Source: Nageia nagi (taxonomy: Eukaryota > Pinophyta). Taken from it: 64,000 bases of DNA. The stretch spans positions 124,001-188,000 of the forward strand of contig JBITNC010000001.1 in NCBI GenBank assembly GCA_050084985.1, written 5' to 3'. Positions within the stretch are counted from its first letter, which is position 1. Every line of letters starts with the position of its first letter. Shown piece by piece: positions 11,496 to 23,500 of this stretch. A program made the translations under genes and the position numbers. The notes under the pieces were generated by a model. That model saw only the letters and a program-made list of their open reading frames with translations, searched no databases and had not been told where the DNA came from.

Positions 11496-12529
11496 GAAAA
11501 GATTAACAAAGATAGGATTTAGAGATTGTCCTTTGTAATTTAATGATGCAATGGGCTATCTAGACCTGAAAGGAAAGATAAAAGATTGTAGAAGATTTCA
11601 AATCATAAGTCCTTGAGACCTTATGATCATCCAAACAAGATGAAACCCCAACTCAAAAGGGTTATAAGCCTACTTGTCCATAATCAAGAGGATACTAGAA
11701 AAGATTAAAAATACCTATTATGCAAGTATGATCTTGAAACATAGACTATATACAAAGTTTTTGTAAGCAAATTGGACAATGCTAAATGACAATGATATGA
11801 AAAAGATTTCTCAAAGCATATGTGTGCATAAATATTTTATTAAATGATCAATTATGATAATAATGATAATGAATACAAGAAAACTAAAGGTAGGTCTAAT
11901 GCTAGGACAACTAGTGAGATAATAAAGATCTTTCAAACCCTAAGGTTTAGACCTTAAAGGTCAAACCCTAAGTTGAAACTTTAGGTATGAATATTAGCCT
12001 AGGTATGCCTATATTCCAAATAATTATAAATATACAATTCAAGAAAGGATATAAGTATTCAATGGAGGTTATTCAAAGCTTTAAACCTACAAATACTTAT
12101 GAAATCAATGATTAACAATATAAGCTCATCAATTAACCATAAAGTACCTCAATGCTTGCAACATGGAGAAGTAATCATAAGGCATAAAGATGTAGGATCA
12201 AGGCTTGATGTAACTTTTTGAAGTTGATATCACAAACTCTAGTACATATGTAGTAAAGTACAATAAGCGTAGAGCTCATGAAAAGTGTATCAAGCAAGAA
12301 GTCTCGAAAGTGAGCCTAGATTCTCTTTTAAAAACCTTAGAAAAGATCATCTGAATGACTAAAATCAAAATGTTAGAGACAAATTAAAGGCCAAAAAAGT
12401 GTCAATCGAATTGATCAAAAGTGCTGCAAAAACACGTTAGCTAGACATGATAATAGATGATATGATAAATGCCATAAATATTAGTATAACCCTATTAAAA
12501 ATGTAAAGTATAATTTTAGGGTGTTTATA
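11496..12529 (-). mobile_element. Element C 3' LTR, truncated at its far end
   Basis: The sequence from GATATTGAAAA at 11490 to GGTGTTTATA at 12529 repeats 35711-36800 in the same direction with many substitutions. Shared stretches include TTTAGAGATTGTCCTTT, GATGAAACCCCAACTC versus GGTGAAACCCCAACTC, and ATTTTAGGGTGTTTATA. On the minus strand it opens TATAAACACCC, which matches TGTAGACACC at the start of D's LTRs and TATAGACACC in B. About 65 bp present at the end of the 5' copy are absent here. Confidence 0.75.
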
Positions 12530-12546
12530 GTTGCCCCTTTTTGTGT
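12530..12546 (-). other. Polypurine tract of element C
   Basis: The minus strand reads ACACAAAAAGGGGCAAC directly before the LTR start TATAAACACC. D has AAAAAAGGGGCAAAC at the same place before its 3' LTR. This purine run primes plus-strand DNA synthesis in LTR retrotransposons. Confidence 0.7.
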
Positions 12547-12639
12547 TTAGCTTCAAACCTATGAGAAGCTAAGTACAAAAAATATGTTAAATAGTAAACT
12601 AATAATTGAAAATGATAAATGATAACAAAACAATCATGA

Positions 12640-13230
12640 TGAGAGCTAATTTCAATGCATGGTAGGCCATATAAGATCATCCCAATTACTCAACCTGAGT
12701 CTAGTTTCGATGCATGATAGGCCATAAAATACTAAATTGAGCATCATGAGGATCCAAAAAATTTGGTTTTAGCACATAACATGCCATATAAGATAGAATC
12801 AAACCTCATGATAATGACTTATGATAAATTCTAACAAGTGGATCAAACAACTTGTAGAATAATAAAGCAAGATTTTAATTTAATCTAATCTAGTCTAATC
12901 TAAATACAAAAAAAGGGAAATGATCTCTACTTTTCCTATAATTTGAAGGGTAAGATGAAAGAAAATGATCTCTACTTTAACCCAGCAGATGAAGGGCATT
13001 TGACACTATTTTACCCTAATAGTTGAAGGGATGGATCATAGGCTTACAAACCTACCAAGCATTGGACCGTATCATGTAGGCATATGATGCTCGATAAAGT
13101 ACCAAATTATAATTATCTCTACTTTTCCCTAGCAATTGAAGGGTGAATGATCATAGGCTTAAGATTTACCAAGTGTGGTATTGTAGCATGCAAGTATATG
13201 ATGCCTAGCAAAAATGAAAAAATTGGACAT
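12640..13230. repeat. Tandem repeats in element C 3' region
   Basis: Two short families can be seen. Near 12651, 12706 and 12768 a roughly 55-60-bp unit recurs (CGATGCATGATAGGCCATA and variants). From about 12920 to 13230 a roughly 113-bp unit recurs, marked by TCTCTACTTTTCCCTAGCAA, TTGAAGGGTGAATGATCATA and GGCATATGATGC. Tandem repeats in the 3' noncoding part are common in Tat/Ogre elements. Confidence 0.6.
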
Positions 13231-14880
13231 GATGATGTTTGAGTATGTTGATTGTCAATCAATCATGTCAAGATAATAATCATCCAGTGAACACTCACAA
13301 TGCAAGAAAGGTTGACCATGCATCTGAGATGCTCCTAACAAAGTTAATGTTATGCCTACTAAGAATTGTAAAATTTTGATTAGTTTAAATCCATGTGTGA
13401 AGCTCAACCCCTCAAATGGGGAGGTGTGATGGATGACAAGATAAGATACCTGGCCATTTGACTAAATAGATCAAAAAATGATGATCACAATGAAAGGTTT
13501 ACAAATTGAAACCAAGACAAAGCAAATCATCAAGATAACTACAAGGTCATCTAGGCAACTAGGGTTGGATCAAATTACATGGATGATTTGCAAGTCTCTA
13601 GGAAGATCCAACTAGGGAAAAAATAAAAAATAAAAGATAAAATAAAGGTTTTGACTTCTTATTTATGAAAATGACCTATGAGACCTTTTGAGTTCTAGAC
13701 TATGCACTATGCAACCACACAAAAAGTGACATGTGGATCAGATACTAATAGACATGGTAGCATCAATCTTGAAAGGAGGACCACTTCGAAAATGAGCCAC
13801 CACAAAAGAAGGTAGGTTTGAAAACCCCCTTTATTGGATGGTTTAAATAATGATTTGGTGCACTGATTTGTCCTAGGAATAATGTAATAACAATCATTCA
13901 TGCTAGTAAAGTAGTTTACAACCCTCATGCATGAGACAAAGATTATACTATTTAGGGTTTCCAAAAGATTAATTAGATTAAAATGTTTAGGGTAGCTTTT
14001 TCATAGCCAATGTATTATATATTTTCCAAATATTACAACCGTAGGAACCTTATCTATATCATGCATTTGGAAATACCTATCAAATATTGTAGTCTATAAA
14101 ATTATGTATGCATCATGTGTCATGTTAAATAGTTCTAGGCCTAGCTAATAAGGTACTCATAACCATAACAAATAATGCAAAACTATTTTAATTTACTATG
14201 TGATAAATGCCCACACCACCTTCTAGGGCTTTGATAGTGAAATAGGTTGAAAGAATATTAACAAAGGTCATATAGTTTGATTTTACACCTAACAATTGTA
14301 AATGCTATAATGTTGATATGTTAAAATGTGGATTTTTATTTATATTTTTACATGATTAGCTTAAAAATTATGATTTTTATGCTCTAATTATATTTATTTT
14401 TTTCTAAATTTACTAACTGTAAATCATCTAGCACTTGTACAACCCAATTTGGGAGTCATTCAAGTCTCAAATGATTAAACTGATTGCTCTGATGATTGGT
14501 TCAATCATCCATAAAGTGGATGAATAGGTGAAACCAATTGTATTTTACCTATATGATTTTGATTAAGGCTAAACAAATAGAAAAACAAAAAATGCAAACA
14601 TAGATGCAACCTCAAACATGCATCCTAGGCGATATGTTAGACTAACATAGAAATAGACATAACTAACTTAGAAGTTTACAATGTAATACTAACCAACAAA
14701 AACTAACAAACTTTGAAATTTATTCCAAATGAAACTTAGGCACAAGTTTTGATTGATATAAATTAAGGTATGAGCAACTCTGATATAGGCAGACTAGGAC
14801 TAGCTAAAGGTGGTGGGCCTAGCTAGATTAGCTAGGATTCTCCCAATCAAGGGAGATACATAATACATGATCAAACTTAG
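13231..14880. other. Element C 3' region, noncoding
   Basis: No domain or convincing open frame was recognised. The 85-codon minus-strand frame at 13707-13964 shows no family resemblance. The region is assigned to C because it lies between C's polypurine tract and its integrase. Confidence 0.5.
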
Positions 14881-16500
14881 GGATCATTTTGACCTATATA
14901 GGTGCACACTCATTATCTTGACAAGGGAGATAATGGTGATACTTGATGACATCTATAAGAGTTTTTAAGTCCCCTTGGAGGAGGAGCAGATTATAGTTGT
15001 AACTTATAGAGTCGTGATCTTCCCATACATGAGTGAGGGCTAAAGGACATGGGACCTCTAGAATGGAGGGGTTCTCATTGCTCCCCTCTATCAAGATGAT
15101 TGCCTAGGATGGTTAGAGGTCATGGCCATGCTACTAATCTCTTTATTTGTTCTACTAGATTCCTTGAGACCCAAGTTCCTATGGAACATGTTCAAGGTGG
15201 TAATGCAAATGGTGTAGGAGAGCACCATATTTGCATGGGGTCCAACCTTACTAGAATAGACATATGATAAGGTAGTGGTAGTATCATGCAAGAGGAGATG
15301 TGTTAGCACTATTATTGCTCTAGATGTGGGTTAATATCCCACCTATAGAAGGAGTAGAGCTCCCCTATGCATGATGTTGGGAGCATGAGTGAGAGAGGCC
15401 ACATAAGCACCCCCACAAGGAGAAACCAAACTAGTATAAGGAGATGCTAACAAGGTTGTAATCATAGGATATGATATTCTAGCTCTATTAAGGAGGATCA
15501 CATTAAGTAAAGGAGGACATGCAACTAGCATGGGCATACTAGAATCGATATGTTAGGAGATGATATATACAATATATTAAAATATTCTAGATTGAGCAAG
15601 TGCAATGATCCAAGATGTCACCCTAGAGCTAGTATTATATAGATGCATGGACAGAGATGCCTTGATGAGGCCTTATTTAACATACATAGAGCCAAATGTA
15701 GCACTAGATGCTCTACTACTTAGGAAACCAATAGATGATGCAAGAACCACCATAGAGTATGATGCATGGTGGCCCACTAGAGAGACCATATGCTATCTTA
15801 GATAGTGGTAGAGCGATAAGGGGCAGCACCACCAATAGACCTATGGGTTCTAGAGGGTGGGGAAGGCCTAAGAGTAAAGGAGGGAGAGGTTGAGGAGGAG
15901 GAAGACTATGAGGAGGCTAAGGAGTGAGATAGGGATGAGGTAAAGGAGGATATCTAGGATGATAATGTCTATGATTAGGTGGTTCTGATGATGGATATCA
16001 ACATGCCCAAGAGGAGGGTGTGTGCCAAGAGGTGCAATAGGGAGAATGTGACATCAAGTTTTGAATACCTAAGTGATATCCCTATGAGCTATTCAAGCTA
16101 GGATCAAGGACCTTCATTTATGAGAGAATCACCCAATATCATGGAGACCAAGATGCTCTCCAAGCAAAACTAGATACTATATAGATGCATCTAGCAATAG
16201 AGCAGATAGCCAGAGTGGTAGTAGAGAGAATAATTGACATCCTATAGGGGTAGGTTGTAGTAGAGCAAGGTGCAAGGACTACAATAGAGAGCCATGTTGG
16301 GGTACTCTAGGGAGACATGCAAACCTTATTGATGGTCTTTACAGTATTAGCTAGAGAGAGAAACATACTACAAGCATGAGTAGAGGGTAGCATGGGCCCT
16401 GGTGCTAAGGTTAGCACCTAGACAAATGCACTCTTAATAGGTTTAGGCATGGGTAGAGCATAGGTGTTGGTTAAAATGACCATATAGATAGCTCATAGGG
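14880..16500 (+). pseudogene. Decayed antisense ORF resembling the plant mobile domain, in element C
   Basis: One plus-strand frame (that of 14909 and 15605) stays readable for about 1.3 kb despite ten or so point stops. It encodes IMVILDDIYKSF, stop, VPLEEEQIIV, then LYQDDCLGWLEVMAMLLISL, ESTIFAWGP-TLLE, PNVALDALLLRKPID and DAWWPTRETICYL, followed by an acidic stretch and, after a frame change near 16190, ARVVVERIIDIL. The T-L-x-D-[IV]-Y-x-[IL]-x-x-[VL]-P opening and the later FAWG segment resemble the plant mobile domain (PMD, also called aminotransferase-like) of MAIL1-type proteins. Antisense PMD-like ORFs downstream of pol have been reported in plant gypsy elements, which is the arrangement here. 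The match rests on memory of the family and needs a profile search. The function in the element is unknown. Confidence 0.5.
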
Positions 16501-18156
16501 ATGGGAGTGGGTTTAGGGGGTGGACCCCATTAAGATAGGGAGATATAGGGAGGCATCTACACCTAACCCTAGAAGATGCAAATAGGGTGAAATTCAAGGT
16601 GCAAGCATGGTGATGCCAACTGATAGAGGTAAGGTTGATACTGATATACCCAAAAGGCCTATAGGATGATATCCCTCACTCAGATCATATCAAAGTCATT
16701 TTGCAAAGCTAAAGGAGTGAGGGGCACTTGGTGTGATAGCTCACACCTCTACATAAGATAACCATCAATATGGCCATAGTGATAGAGAAAGAGATGGTAG
16801 GGGAGGTAGGGACTAGTGTCAAGGGACATGTGAGATGTAGGCAAAATCTTTAGATCTCCTTCATTAGTTGAAAAGAGAAGAGCGATAGGAGAGAGTATCC
16901 CATCAAGGGCTTAGGAAGAGGGACAAGGGGAGACTAGCACTCCCTCTAGATGACATAGGAGATGAGATGATCCTACCCCCTAGGGGAATGACCATACTAT
17001 GTATTTTTTTGGTTCCATAATTTACAAAAGATGTATATGTTTTTGATATACATATGTATAAGCAAGACCATGTATGTGATGGAAACTTTTGAACTTTGAT
17101 GTGATGTGCATTTTTTGTATATACAATGTACACTTATTGATATATATATGGACATTATGGATGATGTTATTTATGATGATGATGCTATATGATATGTTTT
17201 CATTATGCTTATGGATGTATGATATATGTTTATGAAATGTATGTTTATGGATGTAAGATATTGATATCAAGAGATGGATGACTATGACATGTATGTTATA
17301 TGATATCCATTTACTTACTTGTTATATATGTATGGGATAGTGAATGCACTTTAAAAATAATTAAATGAAACCTAAATGACCATTAAAATGAACCTTAATA
17401 GAACACTTAATGTTTAAAAAGACTAAAATGAACCTATATGCTTAATCACATACCATGGAAAATGAACATGTATGGCTAAACACACAAAAGAAAAGACCTT
17501 AAATGATAAACATGAATGAACACTAACAAAAGATATCACAAAATAATGATAAATGAAAAAAATGGATAAACATAATAAAAGGACAAAAAGTGACAAAAAG
17601 AAAGCTAAAATATACATAAATGACCAAAAATGGACTAAAACACATCAAAAGATAATAATGTCACATGAGAATAAAAAGAAATGAAACCAAATGTAGAATG
17701 AACATACCATAATGATAAAAAAAAACATGAAAAAATGTTAATAAAATAAGTTGGAATGCTACAAAACTTTTACCATGATCATGCATAAAATGAGGTAGGG
17801 CACATGACATAAAGACCCCCTTGAAATACTCAATTTATGTTGATCATGAAAAATACAAATAAATATTAGGTCAAGATGCTACTAGAATGCACCTGAATTG
17901 GACCAAAACCAAACCAAAGTGAAAGTAAGACTTTTGCAAAAATTAAAAATTATGAACTTTGACACATGATAACAAGCAATCATATTGATGATGTGAAAAA
18001 TGACCTTAATGATATGATAGAAAGTACTATGGTCTAACCACATGATCAAACAATTCAAAAAACAAAGGTAGTTTGGCCTATTTTTGAAATTGAAACAAAA
18101 GGCTACTTGGCCCAAGATGACAACTCTTCAGTGCTCACTGAAATTGTGCTATTACA
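16501..18156. other. Element C 3' region, noncoding
   Basis: AT-rich, with no recognisable gene. The stretch 17400-17740 is dominated by ATGA/AAATGA-like short words that create spurious minus-strand frames rich in Phe, Ser and His. It ends at the target site of copia F. Confidence 0.5.
17100..17335. repeat. ATG/TATG-rich simple-sequence region
   Basis: Words such as GTATGTTTATGGATGTA and GATGATGATG recur with irregular spacing. This is low-complexity sequence with no fixed unit, and it explains the overlapping minus-strand open frames here. Confidence 0.55.
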
Positions 18157-18161
18157 AGTAG

Positions 18162-18445
18162 TGTTAGAATATGATCTAGCATTATATGTATCTAGCATTT
18201 TCCTAAGTCTATGTAGGCATAGATATTTAGTTATGTAGGTAAGGAAGTGATATGTTTTTATTTATTAATATGTTGCTATAATTAATACATAGTCATAGAG
18301 CTTAGTCATTTAAACTTTGATAGTCATAGCCTATGAATAAAGTCTAGTGTTATTACTTTGGTCTGGTGCTACTTCTTAGGTTGCTCTTAGCACTATAAAA
18401 TGTAATCCTTTTGAGACTAATATTAAGTTCTTTTCAAAATTCATA
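18162..18445 (+). mobile_element. Element F 5' LTR
   Basis: Starts TGTTAGAATATGATC and ends ...AAATTCATA. TATAAAA near 18395 is a plausible TATA box. Relative to the 3' LTR it carries 21 extra bases between two copies of TATGTAGG. The end is set by the target duplication; a TG...TA ending is atypical and may be mutated. Confidence 0.85.
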
Positions 18446-18447
18446 TT

Positions 18448-18459
18448 TGGTATTAGATC
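18448..18459 (+). other. Element F primer-binding site
   Basis: TGGTATTAGATC lies two bases after the LTR and matches the Met-tRNA primer site TGGTATCAGAGC at 10 of 12 positions. Confidence 0.8.
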
Positions 18460-19628
18460 ATAATCAATCTGTAGGGTTAGAATTTTGTGGAGAATTGATC
18501 ATTTTGAAGTGAAGCTTGATTCTAACATTTACAAGATAGCCTATAGAGTAAAAGGTCTGTTAACACTACAAAGAGTGTTTGAAAGATGTCATTTATCTAT
18601 TACATATTGAATAAAATTTTGTATGAGTGAGGAAGTGGCTCATAACATTCCCAAAAAATAAATGATGCACTTGATTGTGCATACATAAAGGTGAAGTGAT
18701 GTGAATGGAGTAAGAGTGCATAAATTGATTTGGTTGGATGCTTGATCTGTTGTGAATAAAATTGTTTGAAAAGCAATTTGACCATTTCTCATGATGTATA
18801 GTGGAAAAAGGTCTTGAATTCATTTGGTTTTGATATTTTTGAATGCATTCTCATCTTGTAAGAAAGTGCTACAATTATGAAATATGATGGCCATGTGATC
18901 ATAGAAGTCTACAAAGTAAAAAAAGATATGTTTTATGTGTAATATCTAACTTCTCTATATTTTGTGGAGACTGAGATTAATTTATGGATATTAAAGGAAC
19001 CCATGCATCACATGAAAGAGATATGCATGCATTGTATATGTTTGAAGGAGTGTTGTGAGGCTACTATCTATAGTTCTTGGCCTAAAATTAGAGAACTGCT
19101 ACAAATTCCAAGGGAGATGTACACCAAACATCTCAAATATCTACCAAATATCCTTGAGTCATTCTAAAGAGCATGTTACCTATGGTAAAAAGGAGCTATT
19201 GGCCCACAACATGAGTAAAACTCATGTTTGAGAATTGTTGTGTTAGAACTCAGAGGAGTTTTGTATAGTGAAGATTGAAGGACTTTGTAAAGAACATTGA
19301 GTTCTTAGAGTGGCATGCTTGGTCTTTTAGAGCTTGTGGTGGTAGACATCTAGACATGGGTAGAGATATGGGCATATCCTAAAAAATTCAATTGATGTGT
19401 TACACAACTACTACTATGTGTTGCATTTGGTAACATTATGACTATTGATTCTTATCAAGGCATAGAGGAGATCCAACACTATTGTTAGAGTTCTTAGATG
19501 GCTTGTTGTTTGCCAGTAGACTATTATTTGGTACATTATAGTGTTGTTGTTTATTACAATTCTATTTACTATTGCTAAGATAGTTACAGCCAAAAGGTTT
19601 TTTCATAAAAAATTTTGTTATCTATAAT
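18460..19628 (+). other. Element F leader
   Basis: This 1.2-kb stretch separates the primer site from the gag start. No domain was recognised. The 67-codon frame at 18964-19167 has no family resemblance. The leader is long for a copia element, so it may hold an unrecognised insertion. Confidence 0.5.
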
Positions 19629-20559
19629 ATGGCTTCCAATAATAACAATGTATCTATTCCATATTTCAGAGGAGACAACTATGAGTATTGGCCCATTTGT
19701 ATGAAGTATTTTCTCATCAACAAAGGTGCTTGGGAGATTGTGGAGGATGACTATGCAGAGCCAACAAATTGGAGTGTTATTCCAACTACTAATAGAATAA
19801 TAATGAGAGAGTACAAAAATAAGAATATAATGTCACTTCTACTTGTAAGCATCCTTGGATGAGAGCATCTTTCCAAGTGCTACAAGTTGTACTTCAGCCA
19901 AGGAAGCATGGAAAGCTCTAAAAGAGAGCTATGAAGGAAACACCCAAGTCAAACAAGTAAGATTACAAACTCTTAAAATGGAGTTTGAAAATATCAGGAT
20001 GAAGGAGGCTAAAAAAGTTGGAGACTATTGCATGAGAGCCAAAGCATGTATTGACAAAATGAGAGCTTTTAATGAAAAAGTGGAGAATGAGGTCATTGTA
20101 AAAAAAGTGTTGAGGACACTTTTCCCAAGTGGAGAGAAATCTCTATCATAATTGAGGATACTAAAGACCTTACAACTCTATCATATGATCAGCTTGTAGG
20201 TTCATTAATGTCTCATGAGGAAAGATTTGAAACTCCAAATATTTGGGGTATGGAAGAGAAAGCCTTCACATCCAAAGAAGGTGAATCAAGTGCAAGAGGA
20301 AGAGGAAGAGGGAGAGAAAAATATCCTTCAAGAAAAGAAAGAAGAGGTATATCAAGAGGTGAGAATTATGGAAGAGTAAGAGAAGGTAAAAAATCAAACA
20401 AGTCTTGCTATCACTATGGAAAACTTGGTCACTTTGAAAGAGATTGCAAACTCAATGCTTCTCAAGAAGGGAGAGGTAATAATTATGGAAACTTTGATGA
20501 AGAGGAAGGGTCTTCAAATTTGTTCCTCACCTATGGAAAATCATATCAAAATCTCAAAT
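19629..20559 (+). pseudogene. Element F gag (UBN2-type, with zinc knuckle)
   Basis: The copia Gag packages the element RNA. The start is ATG at 19629 (MASNNNNVSIPYFRG), followed by YWPICMKYFLINKGAWEIVE. After a +1 shift near 19860 come AKEAWKALKESYEGN and VKKVLRTLFPSGEKS, and after a second shift an Arg-rich segment (GRGRGREKYPS) and the knuckle CYHYGKLGHFERDC. The DUF4219/UBN2 order is typical. The knuckle's second cysteine is a tyrosine (TGT to TAT), so zinc binding is lost. Two frameshifts and several stops break the frame. Confidence 0.8.
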
Positions 20560-20561
20560 AA

Positions 20562-23500
20562 ACTTGGTTTTTGGATTCTGGTTGCTCAAATCATATGAGT
20601 GGAAAAAAGGAGTTATTTGCTACAATGGATTCCACATACAAGTCTAAGATCAAATTGGGAAATGATAAGACACTACAAGTTGAAGGCATGGGATCCATTG
20701 ATGTTCCAAAAAATAAAGGTAAATAATATCTATTACACTCCTAACCTTAAACATAATTTGCTTAGTGTAGGAAAAATGATGGAAAATAACTATAGGCTTA
20801 TTTTTGAAGATGGAAAATGTCTAAATTTTGAAAATAAAAAAAATTGCAATAGAATTGTCACACAAGTGCCTATGAAAAAGAATAGGTTGGTTCCTCTTAA
20901 GTTTGGTGAATAAGGAGGTGCCCAAATTGCTAATGTATCCATTGAAAATTCAAGTGCACTTTCACACTTAAGATATGGTCATCATAATTATGCAAGCTTG
21001 AAGTTGTTAACTTCTCAAGCTATGGTATGTGGACTACCAAAAGTTGAAGAGCACAAGGAGGTGTGTGAAGGATGTGCTTTGGGAAAGCACTCAAGAATAA
21101 ATTTTCCAAGAGATGAAGAATGGAGAGCAAGCCATCCACTACAATTGGCACATTTAGATATTTATGGTCTAATGCAAACCAAAAGCACAAGTAACAATTC
21201 TTACTTCCATACTTTCATAGATGATTTCTCTAGGATGTGTTGGATTTATTTTTTGAAAACTAAAGATGAAGCTCTTGAATGCTTCAAGGATTTTAAAACT
21301 AATGAGGAGAATCAAAATGAGATATTGTAAAATATTTGAAGATAGATAGAGGAAGGAATTTTTGCTCAAAATAATTTCTAAAATTTTGTAAATATTGTGG
21401 GATCAAATGATAATTAACAATTACCTATACCCCACAACAAAATGGTGTGGCTGAAAGAAAGAACCATACTATTATAGAAATGGTTAGATAAATGCTCCAA
21501 ACAAAGAAGCTAAGTAACATGTATTGGGATGATGCTATTAAAAAAGTGTTTACATTTTGAATAGGAGTCCCACTTCTAGTTTAGATGGGATAACTCCCTA
21601 TGAGGGATGGTATGGCAAAAAGCCAAATGTAAAGCACTTCAAAGTTTTTGGTTGTCTTGCATATGTACACATTCTTGATGACACAAGAAGGAAACTTGAC
21701 TCCAAGATTCAAGCATGTATATTCATTTGGTATAGTGAATCTTCAAAGGCCTATAGACTCTACAATCCAAAAACACACAAAGCTGCAATCTCAAGAGATG
21801 TAATTTTTAATGAAGGGGGAGTATGGAGTCATCAAAAACTTTTTGTTGATGATAGATCTCAGGGTTAATTTTAAGAGCCCCTCCATGAAACTCCCTTAGA
21901 AAATATTTAGTGAATATGGATAAAAATATTTTTTGAAAATAATGTCTATTTTTGGAAATTGTTTAAAAATATTGGTGATTTGACTCAAAAATTTTAAAAA
22001 AAAATTGAACTTCTTTGGTGAATTGGGCCTTTAAAACTCCCAAAAATAGCCATTTCCAATATTAAGGATCCTTAAAATTCACTTGTTAATGAATATTCAT
22101 GGTTAAAATGAACCTTGATAGATTTCAAGATGAAAGCTCCTCCCAAGTATGGCCCATTGACAAAAATAATAATAAAATTCCTCCTCCAAGTCCAAAGAAG
22201 AGTTCTACTTCAAGTACACCAAATACTACTCCAATTCCTCCACAAGGACCATCAAGAGCATCAAGTTAATCTCTAATGGAAGAAGATACACTATGAACAC
22301 TAAGAGGTTAAAAAAATACTCCAATATCATCCTTATTTCCAAATGTTGGACAAAAAGTTTCAAAGAAGGTACACTAGGAGCCAAGTTAGTGAGATGAATG
22401 AAGTCTTGAAAAGACTTGAAAATTTACACATGCTTGGTGATGAAGACTCTCAAGATCCTAAGGAAGATATTGTAAACTATGATTCAATGCTACTATAGAA
22501 CTAGAGCCACTTAGTTATGAAAAAGCATGTAATCATGATGTATGGCAACAAGCTATGAAAGAGGAAATGAACTCCTAAACCAAAATGATACATGGAAGCT
22601 ATTGGAGCTTCCTAAGGGAAAGAAATGTATTGTATGTAAATGGTTCTATAATGCCAAGATTAATGCTGATGAAAGCATTGAAAGTCACAAGGTAAAACTA
22701 GTAGCAAAAGAGTTTAGTCAAAAGTATGGGATTGACTATGAGGAAACCTTTGCTCCAGTAGCAAGATAAGAGACTATTTGACTATTGATCTCCTTAGCTA
22801 CTCACAAAGGATGGAATATTTAACATGGATGTTAAGAGTGCCTTTTTGAATGGGTACTTGAATGAAGATATTTTTGTGCATCAATCTTAATCTTTGAAGA
22901 ACAAGGTAAGGGAAACCTTGTCTACATGTTGAAGAAAGAATTGTATGGGTTGAAATAGGCACTAAGAGCATGGTACTCTTGCATTTATGGCTACTTTTAG
23001 AACTATGTATTCACTAGGATAAAAATTGAACCCACCCTCTACTACATGAACAAAGGTAAATAAATCCTTCTTATGTGCTTATATGTGGATGACATTATAT
23101 TCATGGGTAGTAATGCTAAGATGAAGGATCTATGTTTGATGAGTTACTTCCTAGGAATGGAGGTACATTAAAAGAAAAATAAGATCTTCATATGTCAATT
23201 CAAATATGCTCAAGACATGATAAAGAAATTTCCCATGGAGAAGTGCAAGCTAGTTGCAACTCCAATAGGGAATGGGATACAACTAAGAAAAGATGAGGGA
23301 GCATAAAAAGTTGATAAGACCAGTTACAAGAGCATGATTGGGAGTTTGATGTTTCTCACCAACACAAGACTAGATATTCAATATGTTATTTCTTTAGTAT
23401 CAAGCTTTATGGCTGATCCATCTGAACTACACCTTCAAGAAACAAAAATAATTTTGAGATATGTAAATGGTACAATGGATTATGGAATTCATTACCATAA

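Noticed and set aside
14894-15537. Three consecutive minus-strand frames (66, 72 and 64 codons)
   Set aside because: They lie opposite the plant-mobile-domain-like frame, which explains the region better; no family resemblance of their own.
16903-17270. Two overlapping minus-strand frames rich in His, Ile and Lys
   Set aside because: They come from the ATG/TATG-rich simple repeat; no domain and no codon bias.
17423-17617. Minus-strand frame that looks like a small membrane protein
   Set aside because: The Phe/Leu/Ser wording is produced by AAATGA/AAAAG-type low-complexity DNA.
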